The notes under the pieces are model-generated. The model ran no database searches. It saw only the letters and a program-made list of their open reading frames with translations, and had not been told where the DNA came from. The position numbers and the translations under genes were made by a program. Shown here piece by piece: positions 1 through 8,565 of a DNA stretch of 64,000 nt; the first letter of the stretch is position 1; every line of letters begins with the position of its first letter. Origin of the DNA: Streptomyces purpureus (GTDB lineage: Bacteria > Actinomycetota > Actinomycetes > Streptomycetales > Streptomycetaceae); the NCBI RefSeq assembly GCF_014648195.1, contig NZ_BMQQ01000004.1:274217-338216 (forward strand), in the 5' to 3' direction.

Positions 1-87
1 GACGGCCTCTGCCTCCAGGTCCTGCTCACCGGCGGCCAGTACGACGAAGCCCACGCCCGGGAGATGCTGCGCCGCCTCATCCCGTGA
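1..87 (+). CDS. C-terminal end of an unidentified protein, cut by the window edge
   Basis: The first 28 codons read in frame to a TGA at 85-87. The tail contains GGQYDEAHAREMLRRLIP, which resembles the last helix of a TetR-type regulator, but 28 residues are too few to name a family. The sigma-factor remnant begins 31 bases downstream on the same strand. Confidence 0.45.
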   Translation, partial: DGLCLQVLLTGGQYDEAHAREMLRRLIP

Positions 88-118
88 ACCCCCTCGGCCC
101 CAGCGGGCGACAAGGGGT

Positions 119-330
119 GTGACAGCCACCGACATCAGACACGGAGTGTCCGTGACCGGACCCCCAGGGCCCGACGACGCGGCACTCATAGCCGAGTCCC
201 TCGAACGGCCCGACGTCTTCGCCGACCTCTACGGCAGGCACGCCGCCGACATCCACCGCTACGCCGCCCGCCGCCTCGGCGACGCCGCCGCGGACGACAT
301 CACCGCCGACACCTTCCTCACGGCCTTCCG
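119..330 (+). pseudogene. ECF sigma factor, N-terminal remnant
   Basis: Codons 29-71 read as sigma-70 region 2 (VFADLYGRHAADIHRYAARR, then a conserved DDITADTFLTAF segment). At about base 330 the reading turns abruptly into Pro/Ser-rich nonsense and stops at 427, so region 4 and the -10/-35 recognition helices are missing. In Streptomyces such sigma genes often precede a CU044_5270-family membrane protein, and the end of exactly that family follows in another frame. I infer one deletion that removed the sigma C-terminus and the partner's N-terminus together. Confidence 0.7.
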
Positions 331-753
331 TCATCCGCCATCACGACCGTCCTCGCCCGCACCTTCCACCTCCCGCCCCGCGTACACGGCGCGCTGCTGC
401 GGGCCCTCGCCACCATTCCCGGTGTGACCGTCGTCCCCGGCGAAGACGTGCGGACGAGGAGGCCCATGGCCGTGCACCGGCAGGCCTCGGTCCGGGGGCC
501 GGGCACCAGCAGCCGTGACGAGCTCCTGGTGAACCCGGTCACCTACGCCTTCGCCGGGCTGCGCACCGTCCACGAGGCCGACGGCAGAACGACCGGGGAG
601 GAGACCGAAGAGCTGACGTACTGGAACCCGGTGGCGAAGCTGGGCGACTCCCGCGCCGTCCGCCGGCGCGCTGACCGCCGGCCGGGCGCGGGCCGCCGCC
701 GGGGCCGACCGGTACCTGAGACCGGTTCGCCCCGGCCCGCCCCAGCCGGTTAG
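331..753 (+). pseudogene. CU044_5270-family protein, C-terminal remnant
   Basis: From about 331, in the frame that is +1 to the sigma remnant, the reading gives HLPPRVHGALLRALATIPGV and later ELLVNPVTYAFAGLRTV. Both are hallmarks of the C-terminal half of CU044_5270-family proteins, the usual partners of ECF sigma factors. The membrane anchor and first half are gone, and the last 35 residues turn Arg-rich, suggesting a further frameshift near 650. No start codon or ribosome site belongs to this piece. Family assignment is from memory. Confidence 0.6.
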
Positions 754-762
754 GTTTCCCTC

Positions 763-1764
763 ATGACTGACTCGCCCGACAGCACCACCGCACCGCGCAC
801 CACCGGCGCCGTCGCCGCCGGCCTCGCCACGATCGCCGGTGACGGCACCGTCCTCGACACCTGGTTCCCCGCCCCCGAGCTCGTCGCCGAGCCCGGCCCG
901 GCCGGCACCGAGCGGCTCACCGCCGACGACGCCGTCCGCCTGCTCGGCGCGGGCGCCGCCAAGGCCATCGGCGTGGACGCCCGCCGCGGGGTCGAGGTCG
1001 TCGCCGTCCGTACCGTCATCGGCTCCCTGGACGACAAGCCGCTCGACGCGCACGACGCCTACCTGCGTCTGCACCTGCTCTCCCACCGTCTGGTCAAGCC
1101 GCACGGCCTGAGCCTCGACGGCCTCTTCGGGGTCCTCGCCAACGTCGCCTGGACCTCGCTCGGCCCGGTCGCCGTCGACGACGTCGAGAAGGTCCGCCTC
1201 AACGCCCGCGCCGATGGGCTGCACCTCCAGGTGACGTCCGTCGACAAGTTCCCGCGCATGACCGACTACGTCACCCCCAAGGGCGTCCGGATCGCCGACG
1301 CCGACCGCGTCCGGCTCGGCGCGCACCTCGCCGCCGGCACCACCGTCATGCACGAGGGCTTCGTCAACTTCAACGCCGGCACCCTCGGCACGTCGATGGT
1401 CGAGGGCCGGATCTCGGCCGGTGTCGTCGTCGGCGACGGCTCCGACATCGGCGGCGGCGCCTCCACCATGGGCACCCTCTCCGGCGGCGGCAACGTCGTC
1501 ATCGCCATCGGCGAGCGCTGCCTGATCGGCGCCGAGGCCGGTGTCGGCATCGCCCTGGGCGACGAGTGCGTCGTCGAGGCCGGGCTCTACGTCACCGCCG
1601 GCACCCGCGTCACGATGCCCGACGGCCAGATCGTCAAGGCCCGCGAGCTCTCCGGCGCCTCGAACATCCTCTTCCGCCGCAACTCGGTCACCGGCGCCGT
1701 CGAGGCCCGCCCGAACAACGCGGTCTGGGGCGGCCTCAACGACATCCTCCACAGCCACAACTGA
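763..1764 (+). CDS. dapD: 2,3,4,5-tetrahydropyridine-2,6-dicarboxylate N-succinyltransferase
   Basis: DapD transfers succinyl from succinyl-CoA to tetrahydrodipicolinate in the cytoplasm, in the succinylase route to meso-diaminopimelate and lysine. The 333-residue length and the N-terminal alpha/beta region (residues 1-165) fit the actinobacterial DapD type. From about residue 180 it shows left-handed beta-helix hexapeptide repeats ([20 protein letters not shown], then [20 protein letters not shown]), the acyl-CoA binding trimer core. The ATG lies just past the sigma remnant. The opposite-strand dapA gene begins about 1.2 kb downstream, so two steps of the same pathway sit close together. Confidence 0.95.
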   Translation: MTDSPDSTTAPRTTGAVAAGLATIAGDGTVLDTWFPAPELVAEPGPAGTERLTADDAVRLLGAGAAKAIGVDARRGVEVVAVRTVIGSLDDKPLDAHDAYLRLHLLSHRLVKPHGLSLDGLFGVLANVAWTSLGPVAVDDVEKVRLNARADGLHLQVTSVDKFPRMTDYVTPKGVRIADADRVRLGAHLAAGTTVMHEGFVNFNAGTLGTSMVEGRISAGVVVGDGSDIGGGASTMGTLSGGGNVVIAIGERCLIGAEAGVGIALGDECVVEAGLYVTAGTRVTMPDGQIVKARELSGASNILFRRNSVTGAVEARPNNAVWGGLNDILHSHN

Positions 1765-1826
1765 TCGGACCGGCTCCGCGTTGAACAGACCGCAGAGCCG
1801 ACCGATCATCTGATGCGAGGAGTGAC

Positions 1827-2030
1827 ATGAGGACCAGATCCACGGTGGCGGGGGCGCTGACGTTCCTGGCCGCGCTGCTGCCGGCCACCACCGCCACCGC
1901 TGACGAGACCAACCGCGACTCCCGCAACGGCCCTGTCGTCGCCCTGATCCACGCCGGTCAGATCGACGACCCGGCCGAAGACGTCCTGGAGCACGCGAAC
2001 ATCCTCGGCACCACTCACGTCTCCGGCTGA
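1827..2030 (+). CDS. Small secreted protein of unknown function
   Basis: A 67-residue product with a classical signal peptide: MRTRS, a hydrophobic core to about residue 20, then ATTATA-type cleavage near residue 25. The mature part of about 42 residues ends PAEDVLEHANILGTTHVSG. GAGGAG lies six to eight bases before the ATG at 1827. Its 3' end overlaps the end of convergent dapA by 16 bases. Similar tiny secreted proteins ending in a DDPAEDVLEH-like motif occur in streptomycetes to my recollection; none that I know has a function. Confidence 0.7.
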   Translation: MRTRSTVAGALTFLAALLPATTATADETNRDSRNGPVVALIHAGQIDDPAEDVLEHANILGTTHVSG

Positions 2031-2929
2031 GCCAACTCGTCGTACGCAGCCCGCAGCCCGTCGGCCGCCTCCCGGCCGGCGGGCTGCAGCGGTTCCCGGA
2101 CCGGCCCGCCGAGCAGCGCCTTCACGGTCACCGTGCCCGGCAGCCCGGACGCCATCATCAGCTCGGTCAGCGGCAGCACCCGCCGGTTCAGCCGCCGCGC
2201 CCCCACCGTGTCGCCCGCGTCGAACGCGTCGAGCACCGCCCGCATCGCACGCGGCGCCACATTGGCCACCGTACTGACGTACCCCGCCCCACCCAGCGCG
2301 TACAGCGGCAGATTCAGCTCCTCGGACCCCGAGTAGTACGCCAGCGACGTGCGCGCCATCACCTTCGCGCTGCCCAGCAGGTCGTACGAGCAGTCCTTGA
2401 CCGCCACGATCCGCGGATGCCCCGCCAGCTCCAGCAGCGTCTCCGGCTCGATCCGGGTGCCCGTACGCCCCGGAATGTCGTACAGCATCAACGGCAGCCC
2501 GCTCGCGTCCGCCACCCGCAGGAAGTGCGCCCGCACCGCGTCCTGCGGCGGACGGCTGTAGTACGGCGTCACCACCAGCAGCCCGTCCGCGCCGGCCTCC
2601 TCGGCCTGCCGGGCCAGCGCCAGCGTGTGCCGGGTGTCGGACGTGCCGACGCCCGCCACGACCGCGACACCGGCCCCGACCTCCTCCCGTACGGCCCGTA
2701 CCAGCGCCGACTTCTCCGCGTCGCTCGTGGTGGGCGACTCACCGGTCGTGCCGTTCAGGACCAGGCCGTCGCAGCCCTCCGCGACCAGACGCGCCGCATG
2801 GCGCCGCGCCGCCCCGAGATCGAGCTCCCCGGAGTCGGTGAACGGCGTGATCATCGCGCACAGCGCGCGGCCGAACGGACGTGGAGGCTGTTCAAGGTGA
2901 GGAGGCTGTTCAGAGTGAGCGATCGTCAT
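2015..2929 (-). CDS. dapA: 4-hydroxy-tetrahydrodipicolinate synthase family protein
   Basis: A DapA/NAL-family TIM-barrel aldolase of 304 residues. DapA condenses pyruvate with aspartate semialdehyde, the committed step of the diaminopimelate/lysine route. Seen: GTTGESPTTSDAEK (pyruvate-carboxylate pocket) near residue 60, YYSRPPQ with YDIPGRTG (catalytic Tyr region) near 140, and the Schiff-base lysine in IVAVKDCS near 178. Streptomycetes carry several DapA paralogues, so a related aldolase substrate is possible; the nearby dapD favours lysine. The start at 2929 gives MTIAHSEQPPHLEQPP, with a short repeated HLEQPP/EQPP lead-in. Confidence 0.85.
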   Translation of the reverse strand: MTIAHSEQPPHLEQPPRPFGRALCAMITPFTDSGELDLGAARRHAARLVAEGCDGLVLNGTTGESPTTSDAEKSALVRAVREEVGAGVAVVAGVGTSDTRHTLALARQAEEAGADGLLVVTPYYSRPPQDAVRAHFLRVADASGLPLMLYDIPGRTGTRIEPETLLELAGHPRIVAVKDCSYDLLGSAKVMARTSLAYYSGSEELNLPLYALGGAGYVSTVANVAPRAMRAVLDAFDAGDTVGARRLNRRVLPLTELMMASGLPGTVTVKALLGGPVREPLQPAGREAADGLRAAYDELAQPET

Positions 2930-3078
2930 CCTCGCAGTCTCCGCGCCCCCGAACGTGAAGGTCCACTTAGTTCTTCTTGTCAGGCAGGGTTAGCACCGCT
3001 GAACAATCCGGGGCTGTGCGCGGCCGTCTGGCATGATCGAGCCGCGCGACAGGGGGACTTCAGGAGGAATCACACACC

Positions 3079-3819
3079 ATGAGCGAACAGCGCGTCGCGC
3101 TCGTCACCGGATCGTCCTCGGGCATCGGAGCCGCCGTCGCCCGCCGCCTGGCCGCCGCCGGGATCCGGGTCGTCGTCAACTCCGCCCGGTCGGTGGAGGC
3201 GGGCCAGGCCCTCGCCGCCGAACTGCCGGACGCCCGCTACATCCAGGCCGACGTCTCCGACGAGACCCAGGCCACCGGGCTCGTCGCCGCCGCCGTCGAG
3301 GCGTACGGCCGGCTCGACATCCTCGTCAACTGCGCGGGCACCACCCGCTTCATCCCGCACGACGACCTCGACGCGGCCTCGCCCGACGTCTGGCGCCACC
3401 TCTACGACGTCAACGTCATCGGCGTCTGGCAGACCATCACCGCCGCCGTCCCGCACCTGCGCGCGAACGGCGCCGGCTGCGTCGTGAACATCTCCTCGCA
3501 GGCGGGCGTACGCCCCGGCGGCAGCTCCATCCCGTACGCCGTCTCCAAGGCCGCCGTCAACCACATGACGAAGCTGCTCGCCAAGACCCTCGGCCCCGGG
3601 ATCCGGGTCAACGCCGTCGCCCCGGGCTTCATCGACACGCCCTGGTTCGACGGCGTCGAGGGCGCCGACGAGGCCAAGGCCCATGTGGCCGGGGCCGTCC
3701 CGATGCGCAGGGTCGGCCGCCCCGAGGACATCGCCCAGGCCGTCTTCGACCTCGCCCACGCCGCGTACATCACCGGAGAGGTGCTCCTCGTCGACGGCGG
3801 CGGCCACCTCCTCTCCTGA
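3079..3819 (+). CDS. Short-chain dehydrogenase/reductase (SDR)
   Basis: A classical 246-residue SDR, an NAD(P)-dependent oxidoreductase. It shows the cofactor motif TGSSSGIG at residues 10-17, NCAG near 87, the catalytic Ser in NISSQAG near 138 and the YAVSK catalytic pair near 153. The end VDGGGHLLS is typical of the 3-oxoacyl-ACP reductase/glucose dehydrogenase type. AGGAGG lies about 10 bases before the ATG. It is a single gene followed by a strong hairpin, so the substrate cannot be inferred from neighbours. Confidence 0.85.
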   Translation: MSEQRVALVTGSSSGIGAAVARRLAAAGIRVVVNSARSVEAGQALAAELPDARYIQADVSDETQATGLVAAAVEAYGRLDILVNCAGTTRFIPHDDLDAASPDVWRHLYDVNVIGVWQTITAAVPHLRANGAGCVVNISSQAGVRPGGSSIPYAVSKAAVNHMTKLLAKTLGPGIRVNAVAPGFIDTPWFDGVEGADEAKAHVAGAVPMRRVGRPEDIAQAVFDLAHAAYITGEVLLVDGGGHLLS

Positions 3820-3845
3820 CCCCCCGCCGCCGCATCGCCCGCCGT

Positions 3846-3879
3846 CCGGCCCTGATCGCACCGCGCCGATCAGGGCCGG
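3846..3879. terminator. Perfect 13-bp inverted repeat after the SDR gene
   Basis: CCGGCCCTGATCG at 3846-3858 pairs exactly with 3867-3879 around an 8-base loop, 27 bases after the SDR stop. No T-run follows, as usual for streptomycete terminators. Confidence 0.75.
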
Positions 3880-3977
3880 AGGTCTCTCCGGTCCACGCTT
3901 GACCTCAACTTTGGTTGACGTTCCACGATGTTCCTGCGCGCCGGCCAGGCGCCCACCACCGGAAAAAGGGGACCATC

Positions 3978-4700
3978 ATGACCGTCCACGCCCGCCTCGA
4001 CTCCGACGCCCGCCCCGACCTCACCCGCACCGACGTCGGTGTCGTCAAGGCCGGCACCTGGCGGGTCGGGACCCCCGAGCGCCAGCGCGCCGCCGTCGAC
4101 GCCATCCGCAAGACCTGGCAGAGCCGCGCATGGCCCGACAGCGGGATCCTCTCCTACACCGTGTACACCGGGGAGGACGGCGACACGCTCTTCCACTACT
4201 CGCAGTGGCGCAGCGAACAGGCCTTCCAGGACTTCTTCGCCCGCCACCGCGGCGACCGCAACGGCGAGATCGACGCCGCAGTCCCCGGCATCGAGCGGGT
4301 CGAGGTCAACTCCTACGAGCTCTACCGCGCCAAGGAAGCGGACAAGGACGACCCCCGCGTCCCGGGCAGCATCGTCGTCGTGGACGTCATGTTCGACGGC
4401 CCGGACGCCGACCGGCAGCGGGACTGGGTGGACGGCGTCTTCGAGGCGCTGGCGACCGACCCGAACCCGCACCCCGGTGGCATCTCCGGACACTTCCACA
4501 TCAGCGTCGACGGCACCCGCGTCCTCAACTACGCCGAGTGGGAGAGCGCCGAGGCCCACATCGAGGCCCTCGCCGCCCCCGGCGACGGCATCGGCGCGGA
4601 CACACCCCAGTGGCGCAAGGTGCAGAACTACCCGGGTGTCGTCGGGGGTGGCGTGAAGCGGTACACGCCCGCGCTGAGCCTCAGCCCGGGCGTGTCCTGA
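3978..4700 (+). CDS. Antibiotic-biosynthesis-monooxygenase (ABM) fold protein, two domains
   Basis: A cytoplasmic 240-residue protein made of two ABM-type ferredoxin-like repeats. The first (about 18-110) holds ILSYTVYTGEDGDTLFHYSQ and a WRSEQAFQDFF helix. The second (about 130-225) holds ISGHFHISVDGTRVLNYAEW and AEAHIEAL. Members act as cofactor-free monooxygenases, haem-degrading enzymes or plain stress proteins, so the reaction cannot be fixed. I chose the ATG at 3978, which has AAAAAGGGGACC upstream, over an upstream in-frame ATG at 3915 with no ribosome site. Confidence 0.75.
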   Translation: MTVHARLDSDARPDLTRTDVGVVKAGTWRVGTPERQRAAVDAIRKTWQSRAWPDSGILSYTVYTGEDGDTLFHYSQWRSEQAFQDFFARHRGDRNGEIDAAVPGIERVEVNSYELYRAKEADKDDPRVPGSIVVVDVMFDGPDADRQRDWVDGVFEALATDPNPHPGGISGHFHISVDGTRVLNYAEWESAEAHIEALAAPGDGIGADTPQWRKVQNYPGVVGGGVKRYTPALSLSPGVS

Positions 4701-4714
4701 GGGACATGCGGGAG

Positions 4715-6559
4715 CTACGGACGGAAGCGCAGCACCTGCGGGTCGTGGTCGCTGTTCTGCTCGGCGAACTCCGCGTTGATGTGGACGCTGTCGTACTCGA
4801 AGTCGTCGATCGACGGGCTGGTCAGGATCTGGTCGAGGACCTGGCTGTTGCCCTGGAAGACGTACGAGTACCGCTCGCTGCGCGGCAGCGACTTCACGGC
4901 CGGGTACAGCACACCGCCGTCGGTGAGCGCCTTCGTCGTCGCGGAGAACTCGAAGTCGTTGATGTCACCGAGGACGACCACGTCCGCGCCGCGCTGCACC
5001 TTCAGGATGTCCTTCACGAAGGTGTTCACGGCCTGCGCCTGCTGCAGACGCTTCACCTCGGAGGAACGGTTCGGCGGCTGGTGGTGCGAGACCAGCGACT
5101 CGTCACCGCCCTTCGAACCGAAGTGGTTCGCGATCACGAAGACCGTCTTGCCCTTGAAGGAGAACTCACCCGCGAGCGGCTTGCGGCTGTTGTCCCAGGC
5201 GGTGTTCGCCGGGTCGATCCGGCCCGGGGACAGCGTCAGCTCCGCCCGGCCCTTCTCCCCGCGCACCACACCGGTCGCGCTCTGCGCGTCGCCGCCGGCG
5301 CGGTCGGTGAAGGAGACCCGCTCCGGGTTGAAGAGGAAGACCTGGCGGATGTTGCCGCCGGGCTCGCCGCCGTCCCGGTTGTTGGCCGGGTCGATCGAGC
5401 GCCACGCGTAGGACGGGCCGCCGGCCGCCGCGATCGCCTCCGTGAACTTCTTCAGCGTCTCGTCGGCGGCCACCGTGCCGTCGTTCTTGGCGCCGTTGTT
5501 GTCCTGGATCTCCTCCAGGGCCACGATGTCGGGCGAGGCGAGGTTCTCCACGACCGCCTTGGCCAGCGCGTCGAACTTCTCCTGCGGGTCCGACGGGTCC
5601 AGGTTCTCCACGTTGTACGTGGCCACCGCCAGCTCGCCGCGGCGCTGCGGCTCGGTGGTCTCCCGCTCCAGCCCGCGGTCCACGACCGTGCCCAGCGTGC
5701 GGGCGGTCAGCGTGTAGCCGCCGAACTGGTTGAAGTCCAGCGGGCCCTCGGTCGTCCCCGCCAGCACGTCACCGACGTTCGCCTTCGGGAACGGCTGCTG
5801 GGCGATCGGGGTCAGCGACTGGATCTGGAGCCGGCCGGTGTTCTGCGAGGTGTACGAGCCGTAGACCGTGCCGCCGCGGCGGTTGGCGTGCTCGTACGGC
5901 TTCACCGTCACCCACAGCTCGGAGTACGGGTCGGTGGCGCCGACCACCCGCGACGAGCCGATCGCGACGTTGGTGCCCTCCAGGGACTCGTAGTAGTCCA
6001 GGGCGTACGTCTTCGGGCGCAGCGTCAGCCCGTTGATGGAGCCCTCGGCGGCCGGGTCGCCCTCGGGCGCGTACACGGACGGAACGGACTTCGCCGAGAT
6101 CCGGACCGGCGCGGGCAGCGCGTTCCCGGAGGAGACGACCGTCACGGCCGGCTTGGTGATCTGCGTGACCGACTGGTTGCCCGACTTCGTGCCGCCCGGC
6201 ACGTACTCGCCGACCGTGCCCGACACCTTCACCGCGTCGCCGACCGCGACCGTCGGCGCGGAGCCCGTGTAGACGAAGACGCCCTCGCTGGTGGCCGCGT
6301 TGCCGTCGCCCTCGGGGTCCTGGAACCAGAAGCCCTTGGAGCCGTACGTCCGCACGCCCGTGACGATGCCCGAGACATCCGTGACCGCCTGGCCGGCGAG
6401 CGGCGAGACGCGGGTCGTGCCCTGGATGTCGTGGATGTGCACGACGGCGGGGGCGGTGTCCTCGGCGGCGGCGGTGGCGGAACCGGCCAGCAGGCCGGCG
6501 GCGAGGGCGGCGGCGACGACGGTGGACACGGCCGCGGATCTCGGTATGGAGGAAGGCAT
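4715..6559 (-). CDS. Secreted ExeM/NucH-family endonuclease
   Basis: A 614-residue extracellular nuclease. The start at 6559 (MPSSIPRSAAVSTVVAAALA) gives a clean signal peptide ending near ATAAAEDTA and has GGAG seven bases upstream; the 27-codon in-frame extension is rejected. Residues about 45-280 are an OB-fold-like ligand region (DIQGTTRVSPLAGQAVTDVS). Residues about 300-610 are an endonuclease/exonuclease/phosphatase domain: ATYNVENLDP, IVALEEIQDNNG, VVLGDINDF and the closing NSDHDPQ with the catalytic His and Asp. Probable role: phosphate scavenging from, or turnover of, extracellular DNA. It is convergent with the ABM gene. Confidence 0.88.
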   Translation of the reverse strand: MPSSIPRSAAVSTVVAAALAAGLLAGSATAAAEDTAPAVVHIHDIQGTTRVSPLAGQAVTDVSGIVTGVRTYGSKGFWFQDPEGDGNAATSEGVFVYTGSAPTVAVGDAVKVSGTVGEYVPGGTKSGNQSVTQITKPAVTVVSSGNALPAPVRISAKSVPSVYAPEGDPAAEGSINGLTLRPKTYALDYYESLEGTNVAIGSSRVVGATDPYSELWVTVKPYEHANRRGGTVYGSYTSQNTGRLQIQSLTPIAQQPFPKANVGDVLAGTTEGPLDFNQFGGYTLTARTLGTVVDRGLERETTEPQRRGELAVATYNVENLDPSDPQEKFDALAKAVVENLASPDIVALEEIQDNNGAKNDGTVAADETLKKFTEAIAAAGGPSYAWRSIDPANNRDGGEPGGNIRQVFLFNPERVSFTDRAGGDAQSATGVVRGEKGRAELTLSPGRIDPANTAWDNSRKPLAGEFSFKGKTVFVIANHFGSKGGDESLVSHHQPPNRSSEVKRLQQAQAVNTFVKDILKVQRGADVVVLGDINDFEFSATTKALTDGGVLYPAVKSLPRSERYSYVFQGNSQVLDQILTSPSIDDFEYDSVHINAEFAEQNSDHDPQVLRFRP

Positions 6560-6762
6560 CAAAAGGCTCCGAAAGTGCTTGGAGGATCGGTCGATTGATC
6601 TACGCGCGTCAATCTCTTGTGTGAGTACGGAACTTGTCAAGAGTTGCCGGGGGTACGGTCGGTGACCGGTTCATGAACCGGCAGGCACCGGGCGAAGAGC
6701 GTCTACGCTGGGTCGGCCTGCAACACGCGCCTGGAACACGTACGCCCCGAGGAGAATCCCTG

Positions 6763-8208
6763 ATGGTCTCGGACCGCCCCACCCTGCCGCCCGTACGGCT
6801 GCACTCGGACGCGGAGCTGGCGAGGGACGCACTCGCCAGCCCGCTGCTCGCGCGGGCCGTCCGCCTCGCCCGCTGGGCCGGACCCGACACCCGCGTCGGC
6901 GCCGGCGGCGAACTCGCCGACGAGCAGCTGCCCGAGGCCGCCCGCGTCCTCGGCCTGGAGCCGGACAAGGACGGCGCCGCCTACGCCAGCGAGGCCTGGC
7001 GGGTGGCCGTCGACACCGGACTCGTCGACGTCGTGGAGCCCTCGGAGACGGAGGAGGGTGACCACGGCACCGCCACCGCGGGCGAGAACCTCGCCCTCGT
7101 CACCGGCGGCGCCCCGCAGGACGTCCTCGGCCTCTGGCTCGACGGCCTCGACGTCGTCTTCGCCGACGCCACCGCGCCCGTCCTCGACGACATCGCCGAC
7201 GTCATCGGCGAGAACGGCGAGATCGACTTCGACGCGCTCGACTGGGACCCCGAGGCCGAGGCCGAGTTCCTCGAAGGCGTCCTCGGCAACCTCTACCTGC
7301 TCACCGTCGCCGAAGGCGGCTCCGGCGAAGGCCCGGTGCCGCTGCCCGCCCTCGCCGCCTCGATGATCGTCCCCGACGACATGGGGGAGCCCACCGACGA
7401 CGTCCTGGAGCAGGTCTCCGAGGCGATGATGCGGCTCGACGACCAGTTCCGGCTCCTCGAACCGATCGGCCTCGTCGCCTACCAGCCCGTCGACGAAGCC
7501 CTCATGGCCGAGGAGGGCGAGGAGCCCGCGCCGCCCGTCGACGACGAGGACGTCAGCCGCTACGGCATGGTCCGGCTCACCCCGCTCGGCCTGTACGGCA
7601 TCCGCGCCCGCATGCTGGAGGCCGGTGTCGACGCGCCCGCCGTCGGCGACCTCGCCGACAAGGGCGCGGACACCCTGCTTGACGGCCTCGCCCAGTACCC
7701 CGAGCCGTCCGCCCGCGCCGAGACCGCACTGTGGCTCGCCCGCCGCGACCCCCTCGCCGGCGCCCGCGAACTCCTCGCCGCCGCCCGCGGCACCGACGCC
7801 GGCTCCCCGCTGCGCCGCCTCCACTGCCAGCAGGCCCTCTCCCTCGTCGGCGCCGACGCCGAACCCGCCGTCCGCGACGTCCTCGACGACCCCGAACTGG
7901 GCGGCCTGGCCCGCGTCTGGCTCGCCGAACGCGGCGCGTCGGACGTCCCCCCGCCGCCGGAGGCCATGATCTTCTGGCTGGCCATCGACACGATCGCCGC
8001 CCAGCTCGACGCCGACGGCGACCTGGAAGAACTCCAGGACCTCGTGGAGGGCCTGACGGGCCAGCACAGCGGCTTCTTCGACGCGGCGTGGCGGGTGAAC
8101 CATCCGTCGACGGCGGAGGTCCTGGAGGCGATGGGCCGCCTCCACCGCGACAAGCAAGCGGCGAAGGAGGCCCGCAAGGCCGCCTTCAAGGCCCGCTCCC
8201 AGGGCTGA
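6763..8208 (+). CDS. Conserved streptomycete protein of unknown function (paralogue of 53179-54621)
   Basis: An acidic 481-residue cytoplasmic protein with no signal or membrane segment. The N-terminus (about 15-75) reads SPLLARAVRLARWAGPDTRV and resembles a DNA-binding or winged-helix module. The C-terminal third is helical repeat-like (ARAETALWLARRDPLAGARE, then HCQQALSLVGADAEPAVRDV), like HEAT repeats. The 480-aa protein at 53179 shares this order, including RVARWA, the LTPLG strand and the repeats. I chose the ATG at 6763 because GAGGAGAA lies just upstream. It ends KEARKAAFKARSQG. No function known to me. Confidence 0.7.
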   Translation: MVSDRPTLPPVRLHSDAELARDALASPLLARAVRLARWAGPDTRVGAGGELADEQLPEAARVLGLEPDKDGAAYASEAWRVAVDTGLVDVVEPSETEEGDHGTATAGENLALVTGGAPQDVLGLWLDGLDVVFADATAPVLDDIADVIGENGEIDFDALDWDPEAEAEFLEGVLGNLYLLTVAEGGSGEGPVPLPALAASMIVPDDMGEPTDDVLEQVSEAMMRLDDQFRLLEPIGLVAYQPVDEALMAEEGEEPAPPVDDEDVSRYGMVRLTPLGLYGIRARMLEAGVDAPAVGDLADKGADTLLDGLAQYPEPSARAETALWLARRDPLAGARELLAAARGTDAGSPLRRLHCQQALSLVGADAEPAVRDVLDDPELGGLARVWLAERGASDVPPPPEAMIFWLAIDTIAAQLDADGDLEELQDLVEGLTGQHSGFFDAAWRVNHPSTAEVLEAMGRLHRDKQAAKEARKAAFKARSQG

Positions 8209-8565
8209 GCTCCCCCCACCCCGCCCCTTCCCGAAGCCCTGCCGGGGGCGGTGGGGAGTGAGGTGATCCGGGGCGGGGCCCCGGGCCCGGGTGCGCCGGC
8301 TGCGGGTCACCCGCCCGCTGGGTGCGCCGGCTGCGCGGGGCGGTATGGGGGCCTCGGCGGCGGGGACGTCGGCTGCACGGCGCGGCGCGGTGCCCCGGGG
8401 CGCCGGCTGCACGGCGCCCCGTTGTGGGCATACGTTCCGCTGGGGCTGGGGGCCCCGGACGGTGGCGCCGCACCCCCCGCGCCTGACCCTCACTACCCCT
8501 GCCGTACGACGCAAGCGGCCCGCCGGAGATCCCCGGCGGGCCGTTGCCGTTGCGCTTCCGTACCG
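8209..8565. other. Gene-free, very GC-rich stretch between convergent genes
   Basis: This 357-base stretch holds no credible gene. It contains variants of GTGCGCCGGCTGC near 8291 and 8321 and of GCCGGCTGCACGGCG near 8404, i.e. short degenerate direct repeats. The only clear signal is the hairpin at its right end, listed separately. Confidence 0.5.
8517..8542 (-). terminator. Terminator hairpin after the TerD gene
   Basis: GGCCCGCCGG (8517-8526) pairs perfectly with CCGGCGGGCC (8533-8542) around a 6-base loop. It starts 23 bases beyond the stop of the minus-strand TerD gene. Confidence 0.75.

Noticed and set aside
331..1809. 492-aa minus-strand open frame across dapD
   Set aside because: Antisense shadow of dapD; composition is Gly/Ala/Asp/Val-rich with no domain, as expected from GC-rich codons read backwards.
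3683..6598. 971-aa plus-strand frame over the nuclease and monooxygenase
   Set aside because: Covers two real genes in other frames and has shadow composition.
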